Of a stretch of 8,984 bases of DNA, positions 1-7,139 are shown piece after piece. The stretch is from Accumulibacter sp. Lineage in GTDB: Bacteria > Pseudomonadota > Gammaproteobacteria > Burkholderiales > Rhodocyclaceae. The notes beneath the pieces are model-generated. The model was not told the origin of the DNA. It saw nothing but the letters and a program-made list of their open reading frames with translations, and made no database searches. Positions within the stretch are counted from its first letter, which is position 1. Each line of letters opens with the position of its first letter. A program made the translations under genes and the position numbers. The DNA is taken from the NCBI GenBank assembly GCA_031284185.1, contig JAITAJ010000358.1, positions 1 through 8,984 of the forward strand, in the 5' to 3' direction.

Positions 1-183
1 GAGGGTGATCCGTCCGCCCACGGGACGATTGCCATCGTCCCCTACGCCGCCGTCTGGATGGACACGTCGCTTTGCTCGCATCAACCCGACGCTGAACCCG
101 AGCGCCCGGTTTTTCCATCCCCCCCGGCGCGACAGCGCCGCAAACTCATCTGTCTTCTGTCCCCTCAAACCGCTGTCCTCTGA
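1..183 (+). CDS. Possible 3' tail of an upstream gene (partial, uncertain)
   Basis: The frame starting at base 1 is open from the window edge to a TGA at 181-183. Its first 32 or so codons have a strong preference for G or C in the third position, as in the real genes here, and read as a plausible protein tail (GTIAIVPYAAVWMDTSLCSH). From about base 97 the frame runs into the repeat block, so if this is a gene its last 28 codons are repeat-derived. I do not recognise the product. A competing frame from base 5 is also open, but it is proline- and serine-rich and looks non-coding. The sequence upstream of the window would settle this. Confidence 0.25.
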   Translation, partial: EGDPSAHGTIAIVPYAAVWMDTSLCSHQPDAEPERPVFPSPPARQRRKLICLLSPQTAVL

Positions 184-290
184 AACCCGAGCACCTGGTT
201 TTCTGTCCTCTGAACGGCGCGACAGCGCCGCAAGCTCATCTGTCTTCTGTCTTCTCAAATCGCTGTCTTCTGAAACCCTGTCTTCTGAAC
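97..290. repeat. Imperfect direct repeats with 90-bp period, part of a dispersed family
   Basis: A 63-base unit at 126-188 recurs at 216-278 with five differences, all transitions. Each copy opens with a small GC hairpin (GGCGC-GACA-GCGCC at 126-139 and 216-229) and continues with CTGTCTTCTG-like decamers, which also recur at 203, 263 and 278. Bases 97-119 match 8450-8472 perfectly in inverted orientation over 23 bases, so the same repeat family lies at both ends of the window. There are only two long units and no spacer logic, so this is not a CRISPR array. Confidence 0.75.
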
Positions 291-298
291 CCGACCGC

Positions 299-304
299 TA
301 TAAT
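299..304 (+). promoter_or_regulatory. Consensus -10 box for the racemase gene
   Basis: TATAAT at 299-304 is a perfect sigma70 -10 element and would start transcription near 311, about 23 bases before the ATG at 334. No good -35 is seen at 16-18 bases upstream, because that stretch is repeat sequence (CCCTGT region). The promoter is therefore inferred from the -10 box and its position only. Confidence 0.45.
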
Positions 305-333
305 CTCGCATCGACAACCCATTCGAGGCGCGC

Positions 334-1752
334 ATGAAAAACGATCCGGAACCGGGCATCGACGGCCCGTCAAAGAAGCGCTACGGCGTCGTCGACGGGC
401 CGGCGGCGGTACGATTCTCCGAACACTTCAGCGCCGCGCTGGCTTCCCGTTTCGGGGAAGAATCGCCGGACGTCCTGCTTTCGCGCCGCGCCGAAAATGA
501 AGCGGCGGCTGGCCGACCGGCGGTCGATTCCCTGACCGCCCTGAAAATCCGCGTCTTCGACGCGGCGCGGGCGTTCGAGCGGGATCGGATCGACGCCGTT
601 CTATTGCCGTGCTTCACCAGCCAGACCTTCATCGAGGAAATCGAGGCCGAAACCACCGTGCCCATCGTCAGGCTCATCGATCCGCTGCTGGCGGAGTTGC
701 GGCGGCGGCATCCGGCGGGCGGACGGATCGGCGTCATTTGCGCGAACCCTTTGCGCGCGTGCCGGTTTTTCGAGCGCCATTTCCCGCGGGAAAACTGGAC
801 GCTGCTTCATCCGGCGGACAGCGCCCTCGAGGGCGATGCCGATCCGGTCGAACGGCTGACCGACGCTTGCCGTGATCTCACGCGGCAAGGCGCCGAATCG
901 ATCCTCGTCGGCGATACGGCGCTGGCGGTCGCCGCGGAAAGTTTGCAGGCCCTGGGCTTCCCCGTCGTCGATGCGCTGCGGCTCTATGCCGAATACGCGG
1001 CGGCGGCGCCATTGGCAAGACGGGCCAGGCCGTTCAAGATCGGTATCGTCGGCGGGGTGGGGCCGGCGGCGACCGTCGATTTTCTCGACAAGATCGTGCG
1101 CAACACGCCGGCCCGGCGCGATCAGGAACATCTCAAGGTGGTCGTCGAACAGAATCCGCAGATTCCCGACCGGACCGCGCACTTGCTGAGCGGAGGCGCC
1201 GACCCGACGATCGCGCTCTACGCCGCCTGCAAACGGCTGGAAGCCGACGGCGCCGACATCGTCGCGATTCCGTGCAACACGGCACATGCCTTCGTCGCGC
1301 GCATCCAGCCCTTCCTGTCGATTCCGATCGTGAACATGCTGCTCGAAACGGTCAGGTACATCCAGCGGAATCATGGCGGGCGCGCGAAGGTCGGGCTGCT
1401 GGCGACCAGCGGCACGATCGCCAGCCGCGTTTACCACGAGGTGATCATTCCAGCCGGATTCGAGGTGCTCGTCCCCGACGCGGAAAATCAGCACGGGGTG
1501 ATGAACGCGATCTACGGCCCCAAGGGGGTCAAGGCCGGATTCACCGAGGGCGAATGCGCCGAGGAATTGCGGCGGGCCTTGATCTCGCTGGTACGGCGCG
1601 GCGCGGAAGTGATCATTCTCGGCTGCACCGAACTGCCGCTGATACTGGCGCAGAATGAGGCGTTTCCCGCCGCCGGCAAGACCGTGGCCGTGCTCGATCC
1701 GACCGACATCCTGGCCAGAAAATGCGTCAGCCTGGGCCGGCAGACGGGGTGA
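334..1752 (+). CDS. Two-domain Asp/Glu racemase superfamily protein
   Basis: This 472-residue protein carries two tandem Asp/Glu/hydantoin racemase folds. The family normally has one domain of about 230 residues and interconverts L- and D-amino acids without a cofactor, using two cysteines. The C-terminal domain (about 233-470) looks intact: glycine-rich GGVGPAAT at 240-247, PCNTAH with Cys314, and GCTELP with Cys431. It resembles aspartate racemase/YgeA-type proteins. The N-terminal domain (about 16-225) keeps the first site (PCFTS, Cys93), but the second reads GDTAL with Asp194 where Cys is expected, and its glycine loop is altered (GVVDGPAA). It is thus probably inactive or regulatory. The start at 334 is supported by GAGG at 325-328, five bases upstream. 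Substrate cannot be read from sequence; aspartate or glutamate is inferred from the family. The neighbouring genes give no pathway clue. Confidence 0.85.
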   Translation: MKNDPEPGIDGPSKKRYGVVDGPAAVRFSEHFSAALASRFGEESPDVLLSRRAENEAAAGRPAVDSLTALKIRVFDAARAFERDRIDAVLLPCFTSQTFIEEIEAETTVPIVRLIDPLLAELRRRHPAGGRIGVICANPLRACRFFERHFPRENWTLLHPADSALEGDADPVERLTDACRDLTRQGAESILVGDTALAVAAESLQALGFPVVDALRLYAEYAAAAPLARRARPFKIGIVGGVGPAATVDFLDKIVRNTPARRDQEHLKVVVEQNPQIPDRTAHLLSGGADPTIALYAACKRLEADGADIVAIPCNTAHAFVARIQPFLSIPIVNMLLETVRYIQRNHGGRAKVGLLATSGTIASRVYHEVIIPAGFEVLVPDAENQHGVMNAIYGPKGVKAGFTEGECAEELRRALISLVRRGAEVIILGCTELPLILAQNEAFPAAGKTVAVLDPTDILARKCVSLGRQTG

Positions 1753-1860
1753 AGCTCCCAGCCTTGCCGCCCGAAACCCGGCGCTGCCAGATGAAAGTTC
1801 GCGCCTTTGCGTCGCGGTTTACCGCAGTGTATCCGCTCGACTGCGGCCTTCCGCGCCACT

Positions 1861-1890
1861 TTGTCACCGGCGGCGGGTGTACGGTATCCT
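1861..1890 (+). promoter_or_regulatory. Candidate sigma70 promoter ahead of ugpQ
   Basis: TTGTCA at 1861-1866 and TATCCT at 1885-1890 are separated by 18 bases and match the consensus boxes at 5/6 and 4/6. Transcription would start near 1897. The difficulty is that a terminator-like hairpin follows at 1908-1934, so either the hairpin is too close to the start to act or the operon uses another promoter. No convincing Pho box was found here. Confidence 0.35.
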
Positions 1891-1907
1891 CATCGAATCC
1901 GGCGGTT

Positions 1908-1934
1908 TCCGGCGCTTCGGCCCGGAGCTTTTTT
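1908..1934 (+). terminator. Intrinsic terminator with UUCG loop
   Basis: TCCGG at 1908-1912 pairs with CCGGA at 1922-1926. After a bulged C1913, GC at 1914-1915 pairs with GC at 1920-1921 around a TTCG tetraloop. The stem is followed by GC and six T residues at 1929-1934. It lies 155 bases after the racemase stop and is the natural terminator for that gene. It ends only 11 bases before one possible ugpQ start (1946). Confidence 0.6.
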
Positions 1935-1984
1935 CAACGGCGATCATGAAGCCTCTTCCTGCCTCCTCCTCTGCCTCCTCTTTT

Positions 1985-2698
1985 ATGACTCTGAATTTTG
2001 CCCATCGCGGATTCAGCGCGCGCTACCCCGAGAACACTCTGCTGGCTTTTCGTCAGGCCATCGCGGCCGGCTGCGACGGCATCGAGCTGGACGTGCATCT
2101 GAGCCGGGACGGCACGCCGGTGATCATCCATGACGAAGATACCTTGCGTACCACGGGAGTGCCGGGGCAGGTGGGCGAATCGCTCTATTCCGATCTGCGC
2201 CGGCTCGACGCCGGGCAGGGCGAGCCGGTGCCTTCCCTGGAAGAATATCTGGATCTCGTGGCCTCCCTCCCCGTGATCACCAATATCGAACTGAAAAACG
2301 ACCGTGTCCATTATGCCGGGCTGGAAGAGAAGGTGCTGGACATGACGCGCCGCCGCAAGCTGGAGCGCCGGATCATCTTTTCTTCCTTCAACCACGATTC
2401 CGTCATCAAGTGCAAGGCTCTGGCCCCGGACAGTCCCTGCGGCTTTCTCATCGAACAGGCGGTGGAAGACCCCGCCGCCTATCTGCGCCGCCACGGCGTG
2501 GAATATTTCCATCCCGATTACAGGCTTCTGAGCGGGCCTTTCGGCGAGGCGGCCTTCAGGGACAGGCTCGCGCTGCACGTCTGGACGGTGAACGACCGGG
2601 ACGGTTTCGACGATCTGCTTTACCGGCAAGTCCGGGGTATCATTACCAACGATCCGCCGCTTCTGAATGAAATCAGGGGGCGGCAGGGTCTGACATAA
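1985..2698 (+). CDS. ugpQ: Cytoplasmic glycerophosphodiester phosphodiesterase (UgpQ type)
   Basis: This 237-residue GDPD-family enzyme hydrolyses glycerophosphodiesters to sn-glycerol-3-phosphate and an alcohol. Counted from 1985, the family signatures appear in order: FAHRG with His7, PENTL at 15-19, GIELDVHLSRDG at 32-43 (metal ligands Glu34 and Asp36), HD with His49, and IELK with Glu102. No signal peptide is seen, so it should act in the cytoplasm on substrates brought in by the Ugp importer encoded next. The start is uncertain. ATG 1985 gives a protein beginning MTLNFAHRG, the usual N-terminus of homologues; ATG 1946 would add a low-complexity Ser/Ala stretch. Neither has a Shine-Dalgarno, and the sequence between them is pyrimidine-rich. 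The frame is open back to 1655, but that extension crosses the racemase gene and the terminator. The sequence feels closer to the Firmicutes-style short GDPDs than to E. coli UgpQ; this is an impression from recall. Confidence 0.88.
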   Translation: MTLNFAHRGFSARYPENTLLAFRQAIAAGCDGIELDVHLSRDGTPVIIHDEDTLRTTGVPGQVGESLYSDLRRLDAGQGEPVPSLEEYLDLVASLPVITNIELKNDRVHYAGLEEKVLDMTRRRKLERRIIFSSFNHDSVIKCKALAPDSPCGFLIEQAVEDPAAYLRRHGVEYFHPDYRLLSGPFGEAAFRDRLALHVWTVNDRDGFDDLLYRQVRGIITNDPPLLNEIRGRQGLT

Positions 2699-2761
2699 CG
2701 TTGTAATTTTTCCTGTTTACGATACCGATCGCTATTTCAACTCAAACTCGAAGGATGAAAA

Positions 2762-4078
2762 ATGTCTATGTTCAAGCGTTTTCTGGCCGTTCTGGCCCTG
2801 AGTATCCTGTCTTTCGGCATCTTCGCCGCGCCGGTCAAGATTCAGTTCTGGCATGGCATGGGTGGGGAACTGAACGACATTACCAACGATCTGGTGAAGA
2901 AATTCAACGACTCGCAGGATAAATACGTGGTCGAGCCGGTTTACAAGGGCACTTACGACCAGGTGATCACCGCTTCCATCGCCGCCTTCCGGGCCAAGCA
3001 GGCGCCGCACATCGTGCAGGTGTTCGAGGTGGGCACGGCTACCATGATGGCCGCCAAGGGCGCCATCCGCCCGGTGCACGAACTCATGGCCAACAGCGGG
3101 GTCACGCTGGATACGGCCTCCTTCCTGCCGGCCATCGCCAGTTATTACAGCACGCCCGACGGCAAACTCCTTTCCATGCCTTTCAACTGTTCCACCACGG
3201 TGCTCTATTACAACAAGGACGCCATGCGCAAGGCTGGACTCGATCCGGAAAAATTCCCGGCCACCTGGCCCGAGGTTTATGAAGTGGCCAAAAAGATCAA
3301 GGAATCCGGCGGGGCCAAATTCGGTTACGTTTCCGGCTGGCAAGCCTGGGTGCAACTGGAAAGTTTTTCCACCTGGCACGACGTGCCTTTTTCCAGCAAG
3401 GAGAACGGCATGGCCGGCCTGGATACCCGTCTGGCCGTCGATTCCCCACTGCACGTCAAACACGTCACTTTCCTGAAAAAGATGATGGATGAGGGCATCA
3501 TGACCTATACCGGCAGGAAGTCGGAACCCATCAATACCTTCACCAACGGTGAGGCGGGCATCCTGACCAATTCTTCCGGTTCCTATGCCGCGGTCAAACT
3601 GGGGGCGAAATTCGATTGGGGCGTGGCGATGATCCCCTATTGGCCCGACGTGGCCGGCGCTCCGCAGAATACCGTCATCGGCGGGGCCACCCTCTGGGTC
3701 ATGGCCGGACATCCCAAGGCCGAGGAAATCGGCATCGCCGAGTTCTTCAAGTTCCTGCTCCAGCCGGAAAACCAGATGAATTTCCACAAGATCACCGGCT
3801 ACCTCCCGCTGACCAAGGATGCCTTCGAGCTGACCAAGGCTTCCGGCTTCTACGAGGAGAACCCCGGCACGGATCAAGGCATCCTCTCCCTCTCGCTGAA
3901 ACAGCCCACGCCCAATTCCAAGGGCTTGCGCCTGGGCAACATGGTACAGATCCGCGACGTGGAAGATGAAGAACTGGAAGCCGTATGGTCCGGCAAGAAG
4001 CCGCCCCAGCAGGCGCTGAGCGATCTGGTCAAGCGCGGCAACGAGATTCTGACGCGCTTCCAGGCGGCGAACAAGTAA
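2762..4078 (+). CDS. ugpB: Periplasmic glycerol-3-phosphate-binding protein UgpB
   Basis: This 438-residue solute-binding protein is the same length as E. coli UgpB and is recognisably similar throughout. It delivers sn-glycerol-3-phosphate or glycerophosphodiesters to the UgpAE channel. Residues 1-22 form a Sec signal peptide: Lys5-Arg6, a hydrophobic core, and probable cleavage after Ala22 or Ala23. The mature protein opens with IQFWHGM. Diagnostic stretches are VGTATMMAAKGAIRPV, PFNCSTTVLYYNKDAM, SGWQAWVQLESFS around Trp193, NTVIGGATLWVM, and KGLRLGN at 387-393 followed by ELEAVWSGKKPPQQAL. AAGGA at 2751-2755 lies six bases before the ATG, a strong ribosome site fitting a protein needed in excess over its transporter. 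A second in-frame ATG at 2768 is possible. It lies 63 bases after ugpQ and 111 before ugpA, with a hairpin just past its stop. Confidence 0.95.
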   Translation: MSMFKRFLAVLALSILSFGIFAAPVKIQFWHGMGGELNDITNDLVKKFNDSQDKYVVEPVYKGTYDQVITASIAAFRAKQAPHIVQVFEVGTATMMAAKGAIRPVHELMANSGVTLDTASFLPAIASYYSTPDGKLLSMPFNCSTTVLYYNKDAMRKAGLDPEKFPATWPEVYEVAKKIKESGGAKFGYVSGWQAWVQLESFSTWHDVPFSSKENGMAGLDTRLAVDSPLHVKHVTFLKKMMDEGIMTYTGRKSEPINTFTNGEAGILTNSSGSYAAVKLGAKFDWGVAMIPYWPDVAGAPQNTVIGGATLWVMAGHPKAEEIGIAEFFKFLLQPENQMNFHKITGYLPLTKDAFELTKASGFYEENPGTDQGILSLSLKQPTPNSKGLRLGNMVQIRDVEDEELEAVWSGKKPPQQALSDLVKRGNEILTRFQAANK

Positions 4079-4085
4079 TGCCATC

Positions 4086-4110
4086 GGGAGAAGGGCCTTG
4101 CCCTTCTCCC
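4086..4110 (+). promoter_or_regulatory. Intercistronic stem-loop after ugpB
   Basis: GGGAGAAGGGC at 4086-4096 pairs perfectly with GCCCTTCTCCC at 4100-4110 around a three-base CTT loop. No T-tract follows, so it is not a standard terminator. Its place eight bases past the binding-protein stop codon matches known arrangements, such as malE-malF, where a hairpin protects the 3' end of the binding-protein message and lowers downstream expression. That role here is inferred. Confidence 0.6.
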
Positions 4111-4189
4111 TCCAGAAGCCCATCGAGGGCCGCCGTCTCTTCTCGAGTATTTCCGTTTTCTTCCAGTCCGCCGGTTTCGAGAGTCTCCC

Positions 4190-5086
4190 ATGCAGGAAAA
4201 ACGCTATGCCTTCGCCGCGCCGCGCGATTTCGCGCTGGCAGTGTGCTTCATTCTGCCGCAGCTCGTGGTGACCGGCCTCTTTTTCTTTTATCCCGCCGGG
4301 CAGGCGGTGCTAGGCTCCTTTTTCATGGAAGACGCCTTCGGGCTGTCCAAGGAGTTCGTCGGGCTGGAAAATTACCGGCGCCTGGCGGAAAGCGGCGAAT
4401 ACCTGCATTCGGCCTGGGTGAGCCTCGTCTTCAGCCTGAGCACGGTCCTGCTTTCCATGGGCCTCGCCCTGGTGCTGGCGGTCACGGCGGACCAGGCCAT
4501 CAAGGGCGGCAAGTTCTACAAGAGCGCGGTGATCATCCCCTATGCCGTGGCTCCGCCCCTGGCCGGCGTGCTCTGGATGTTCCTCTTCAACCCGTCCGGC
4601 GGCGCCATGACCCGGATACTGGCCGGCCTCGGCGTGAGCTGGAATCACATGCTCGACGGCGATCAGGCCATGATCCTCATCATCATTGCCGCTTCCTGGA
4701 AACAGATTTCCTATAACTTCCTCTTTTTCCTGGCCGGCCTGCAAGCCATCCCCAAATCGCTCATCGAGGCAGCGGCCATCGACGGCGCGGGTTTCTGGCG
4801 GCGCTTCCTGGGCATCGTCTTCCCGCTGCTTTCGCCCACCACCTTTTTCCTGCTGGTGGTCAACACCATCTACACCCTGTTCGAGACCTTCGGCATCGTC
4901 CACGCCGTCACCAGCGGCGGCCCGGCCCAGGCGACCTCCACCCTGATCTACAAGGTTTACAACGATGGTTTCGTCGGGCTCGATTTCGGCGGGTCTTCCG
5001 CCCAATCCGTGGTGCTCATGATCATCGTCATGGCGCTGACTTTCGCGCAATTCCATTTCGTGGAAAAAAAGGTCGCCTACCAATGA
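4190..5086 (+). CDS. ugpA: Glycerol-3-phosphate ABC transporter permease UgpA
   Basis: This 298-residue inner-membrane permease (E. coli UgpA has 295) pairs with UgpE to form the translocation channel. Six hydrophobic segments are visible at about 15-37, 76-99, 108-133, 160-182, 204-232 and 271-290. The cytoplasmic EAA loop that docks on the ATPase begins at Glu193 (EAAAIDGAGFWRRF). The C-terminal half has the typical VTSGGPAQATSTLIYKVYNDGF stretch. The 111-base gap before it contains the ugpB hairpin. The ribosome site is weak (GAGAG at 4179-4183), in keeping with lower expression than ugpB. It ends 12 bases before ugpE. Confidence 0.94.
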   Translation: MQEKRYAFAAPRDFALAVCFILPQLVVTGLFFFYPAGQAVLGSFFMEDAFGLSKEFVGLENYRRLAESGEYLHSAWVSLVFSLSTVLLSMGLALVLAVTADQAIKGGKFYKSAVIIPYAVAPPLAGVLWMFLFNPSGGAMTRILAGLGVSWNHMLDGDQAMILIIIAASWKQISYNFLFFLAGLQAIPKSLIEAAAIDGAGFWRRFLGIVFPLLSPTTFFLLVVNTIYTLFETFGIVHAVTSGGPAQATSTLIYKVYNDGFVGLDFGGSSAQSVVLMIIVMALTFAQFHFVEKKVAYQ

Positions 5087-5098
5087 GCGAGAAATGCC

Positions 5099-5944
5099 AT
5101 GGTTGAACACAAGGGCGCGCATTCGGTCATCAGCCATCTCATCCTCCTGCTGGGCGCCCTCCTGGTGCTCTTCCCCCTCTACATCGCGCTGGTGGCCGCC
5201 AGCCACCCGGCGGAAGCGCTGATCGGCACGACCCCGCTGTGGTTCGGCCCCAGGCTGTCCGAAAACTTCGGCTCCGTGCTCGGACACGGTCTACAGGCCG
5301 CCGGCGGCGCGCCGGTCTGGCGCATGTTGCTCAACAGCACCATCATGGCCGTGGGCATTTCATTGGGCAAGATACTCATCTCCCTGCTCTCCGCCTTCGC
5401 CATCGTCTATTTCCGTCTGCCCGGACGCCAGATCTGTTTCTTTCTCATCTTCGTCACCCTCATGCTGCCGGTGGAAATCCGCATCGTGCCCACCTTCGAG
5501 GTCGCCAACCACCTGGGCCTCATCAACAACTACCCGGGACTGATCTTCCCGCTCATCGCCTCGGCCACGGCCACTTTCCTCTACCGCCAGTTCTTCCTGA
5601 CCATCCCCGACGAGCTCCTGGAAGCGGCGCGCATCGACGGAGCCGGCCCCTGGCGCTTCTTCCGCGACGTGGTTCTGCCGCTTTCACGCACCAATACCGC
5701 GGCACTGTTCGTGGTCACCTTCATCTACGGCTGGAATCAATACCTCTGGCCGCTTTTGATCACCAATCAGGAGAGCATGTATACAGTGGTCATGGCCATT
5801 CAGCGCATGGTCAACGTGCCGGACGCGCCCGTCGAATGGAACCTGGTCATGACGACCGCCCTTCTGGGTCTGCTCCCGCCCCTGCTGGTGGTGCTGGGGA
5901 TGCAGCGTCTCTTCATCAAGGGTCTGATTGAAACGGAAAAGTGA
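5099..5944 (+). CDS. ugpE: Glycerol-3-phosphate ABC transporter permease UgpE
   Basis: This second channel subunit has 281 residues, the same as E. coli UgpE. Shared stretches include WRMLLNS, LLSAFAIVYFRLPGR, TLMLPVEIRIVPT, FIYGWNQYLWPLLI and the C-terminal KGL-ETEK. The EAA loop starts at Glu175 (EAARIDGAGPWRFF) and would contact UgpC. Hydrophobic segments lie at about 10-34, 78-103, 111-129, 143-160, 190-213 and 249-267. The ATG at 5099 follows the ugpA stop by 12 bases. Another ATG at 5094 is in a different frame. Tight spacing on both sides indicates translation within one polycistronic message. Confidence 0.95.
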   Translation: MVEHKGAHSVISHLILLLGALLVLFPLYIALVAASHPAEALIGTTPLWFGPRLSENFGSVLGHGLQAAGGAPVWRMLLNSTIMAVGISLGKILISLLSAFAIVYFRLPGRQICFFLIFVTLMLPVEIRIVPTFEVANHLGLINNYPGLIFPLIASATATFLYRQFFLTIPDELLEAARIDGAGPWRFFRDVVLPLSRTNTAALFVVTFIYGWNQYLWPLLITNQESMYTVVMAIQRMVNVPDAPVEWNLVMTTALLGLLPPLLVVLGMQRLFIKGLIETEK

Positions 5945-5951
5945 GGGCGGC

Positions 5952-7046
5952 ATGGCCGGAATCGAATTGCGCAAGGTGGTCAAGAATTTTGGCAAGACCC
6001 AGGTGATCGAGGGGATCAGCCAGAGCGTGCCGGACGGCACCTTTCTGGTCATCGTCGGGCCGTCCGGCTGCGGCAAGTCCACCGTGTTGCGCCTCATCGC
6101 CGGTCTGGAAGAAGTGACCAGCGGGGAAATCTTCATCGGAGAGCGCGACGTCGCCCGCCTGGAGCCAAAAGACCGGGACGTGGCCATGGTCTTTCAGAAT
6201 TACGCGCTCTACCCGCACATGAGCGTGCGGGAAAACATCTGTTACGGCCTGAAGGTGCGCGGCCTTCCAAAAGCGGAACAGGAACGGCGGCTGGCCCTGG
6301 CCGCCGACATGCTCGGCCTTTCCGAATATCTGGATCGCTCGCCCAGGCAGCTTTCCGGGGGGCAGCGGCAGCGCGTGGCCATGGGCCGCGCCATCGTCCG
6401 GGAAGCGGCGGTGTTCCTCTTCGACGAACCTCTCTCCAACCTGGATGCCAGCCTGCGCAACCAGATGCGGGTGGAACTGCGCCGTCTGCATGAACGCCTG
6501 GGTACGACCAGCATCTACGTCACCCATGACCAGGTGGAAGCCATGACTCTGGCGCAGCGCATCATGGTCATGAATCAGGGCCACGTGGAACAATATGGGA
6601 CGCCGGATGAGCTTTATCTTTCCCCGGCGACGGTTTTCACCGCCCGTTTCATCGGCTCCCCCAACATGAACATGCTCCGGGCCAGCCTGGAGCGGGGCCG
6701 GCTGAAACTGCCGGGCGGAACCTTTCTGCCCCCGATTCCCGCCACGGATGCGGCATTTACCGGACGCGCCGGGGAAATCCTTCTGGGCGTGCGGCCGGAA
6801 GACCTGCTGCCGGCGGGAGAAAACGCTCCGGAAACCCTGCGCTGCCGGGTGGAACTGGTCGAGGTCCTGGGGGCGGATACCCTGGTTCATTGCGCCCTCC
6901 CGAACGAGGCCGAGGGCCAGGAACCCATCATCGCCCGCCTGGAAGGTTCCAGCCGCCCGGGGCCGGGCGACGTCATCCATCTGGGCATTCGCCACGGCAA
7001 GGCCCATCTTTTCGACCCGGTCACGAAAAAGAGGCTGGCGGTCTGA
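5952..7046 (+). CDS. ugpC: Glycerol-3-phosphate import ATP-binding protein UgpC
   Basis: This 364-residue ABC ATPase of the MalK/UgpC subfamily energises import through UgpAE. All nucleotide-binding motifs are intact: Walker A GPSGCGKST at 36-44, Q-loop Gln82 in VFQNYALYPHMSV, signature LSGGQ at 134-138, Walker B FLFDE with Asp158-Glu159, and switch His192 in YVTHDQVEAMTLAQR. Residues from about 240 onward form the MalK-type C-terminal beta domain (FIGSPNMNML, then LGVRPEDL). The ATG at 5952 gives MAGIEL, matching the E. coli start MAGLKL, and lies seven bases after the ugpE stop with GAGGG at 5943-5947. The frame is open from an ATG at 5928 inside ugpE, but that extension (MKRKSEGG) is not family-like. 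Confidence 0.95.
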   Translation: MAGIELRKVVKNFGKTQVIEGISQSVPDGTFLVIVGPSGCGKSTVLRLIAGLEEVTSGEIFIGERDVARLEPKDRDVAMVFQNYALYPHMSVRENICYGLKVRGLPKAEQERRLALAADMLGLSEYLDRSPRQLSGGQRQRVAMGRAIVREAAVFLFDEPLSNLDASLRNQMRVELRRLHERLGTTSIYVTHDQVEAMTLAQRIMVMNQGHVEQYGTPDELYLSPATVFTARFIGSPNMNMLRASLERGRLKLPGGTFLPPIPATDAAFTGRAGEILLGVRPEDLLPAGENAPETLRCRVELVEVLGADTLVHCALPNEAEGQEPIIARLEGSSRPGPGDVIHLGIRHGKAHLFDPVTKKRLAV

Positions 7047-7064
7047 ACGGTTTCACAACCGTTT
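7046..7064 (+). terminator. Weak hairpin at the end of the ugp operon
   Basis: AACGGTT at 7046-7052 pairs with AACCGTT at 7057-7063 around TCAC. The stem begins within the last base of the ugpC stop codon and is followed by only a short T-containing run (TTTCG). It may be a weak or Rho-assisted terminator, or it may let transcription continue into rsmJ 93 bases on. Confidence 0.35.
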
Positions 7065-7139
7065 CGCCATTCGCCGGTATCCGGGTCGGATTCGCTCTGA
7101 TTTGAACGGGCTTCTCGTGAGTTCGGAGAAACGGTCGGC

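Noticed and set aside
126..278. CRISPR array
   Set aside because: Only two long units exist, the unit itself contains internal short repeats, and there are no unique spacers of uniform length and no cas genes.
1655..1945. Upstream extension of the ugpQ frame
   Set aside because: It overlaps the end of the racemase gene, passes through a terminator, and adds Arg/Pro/Ser-rich sequence unlike the GDPD family.
1861..2761. PhoB box ahead of ugpQ or ugpB
   Set aside because: Phosphate control would be expected for ugp, but no pair of CTGTCAT-like repeats with 11-base spacing was seen. The lone TTGTCA at 1861 is better explained as a -35 box.
2699..2761. Separate promoter between ugpQ and ugpB
   Set aside because: TTGTAA at 2701 has no acceptable -10 at 16-18 bases. 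Only the ribosome site of ugpB is convincing here.
2732..4123. Minus-strand open frame of over 460 codons opposite ugpB
   Set aside because: It is the antisense shadow of a well-identified gene. High third-position GC removes stop codons from the opposite strand, and the translation shows no recognisable family. The same applies to the long minus-strand frames at 601-1494, 4310-5287 and 5916-7007.
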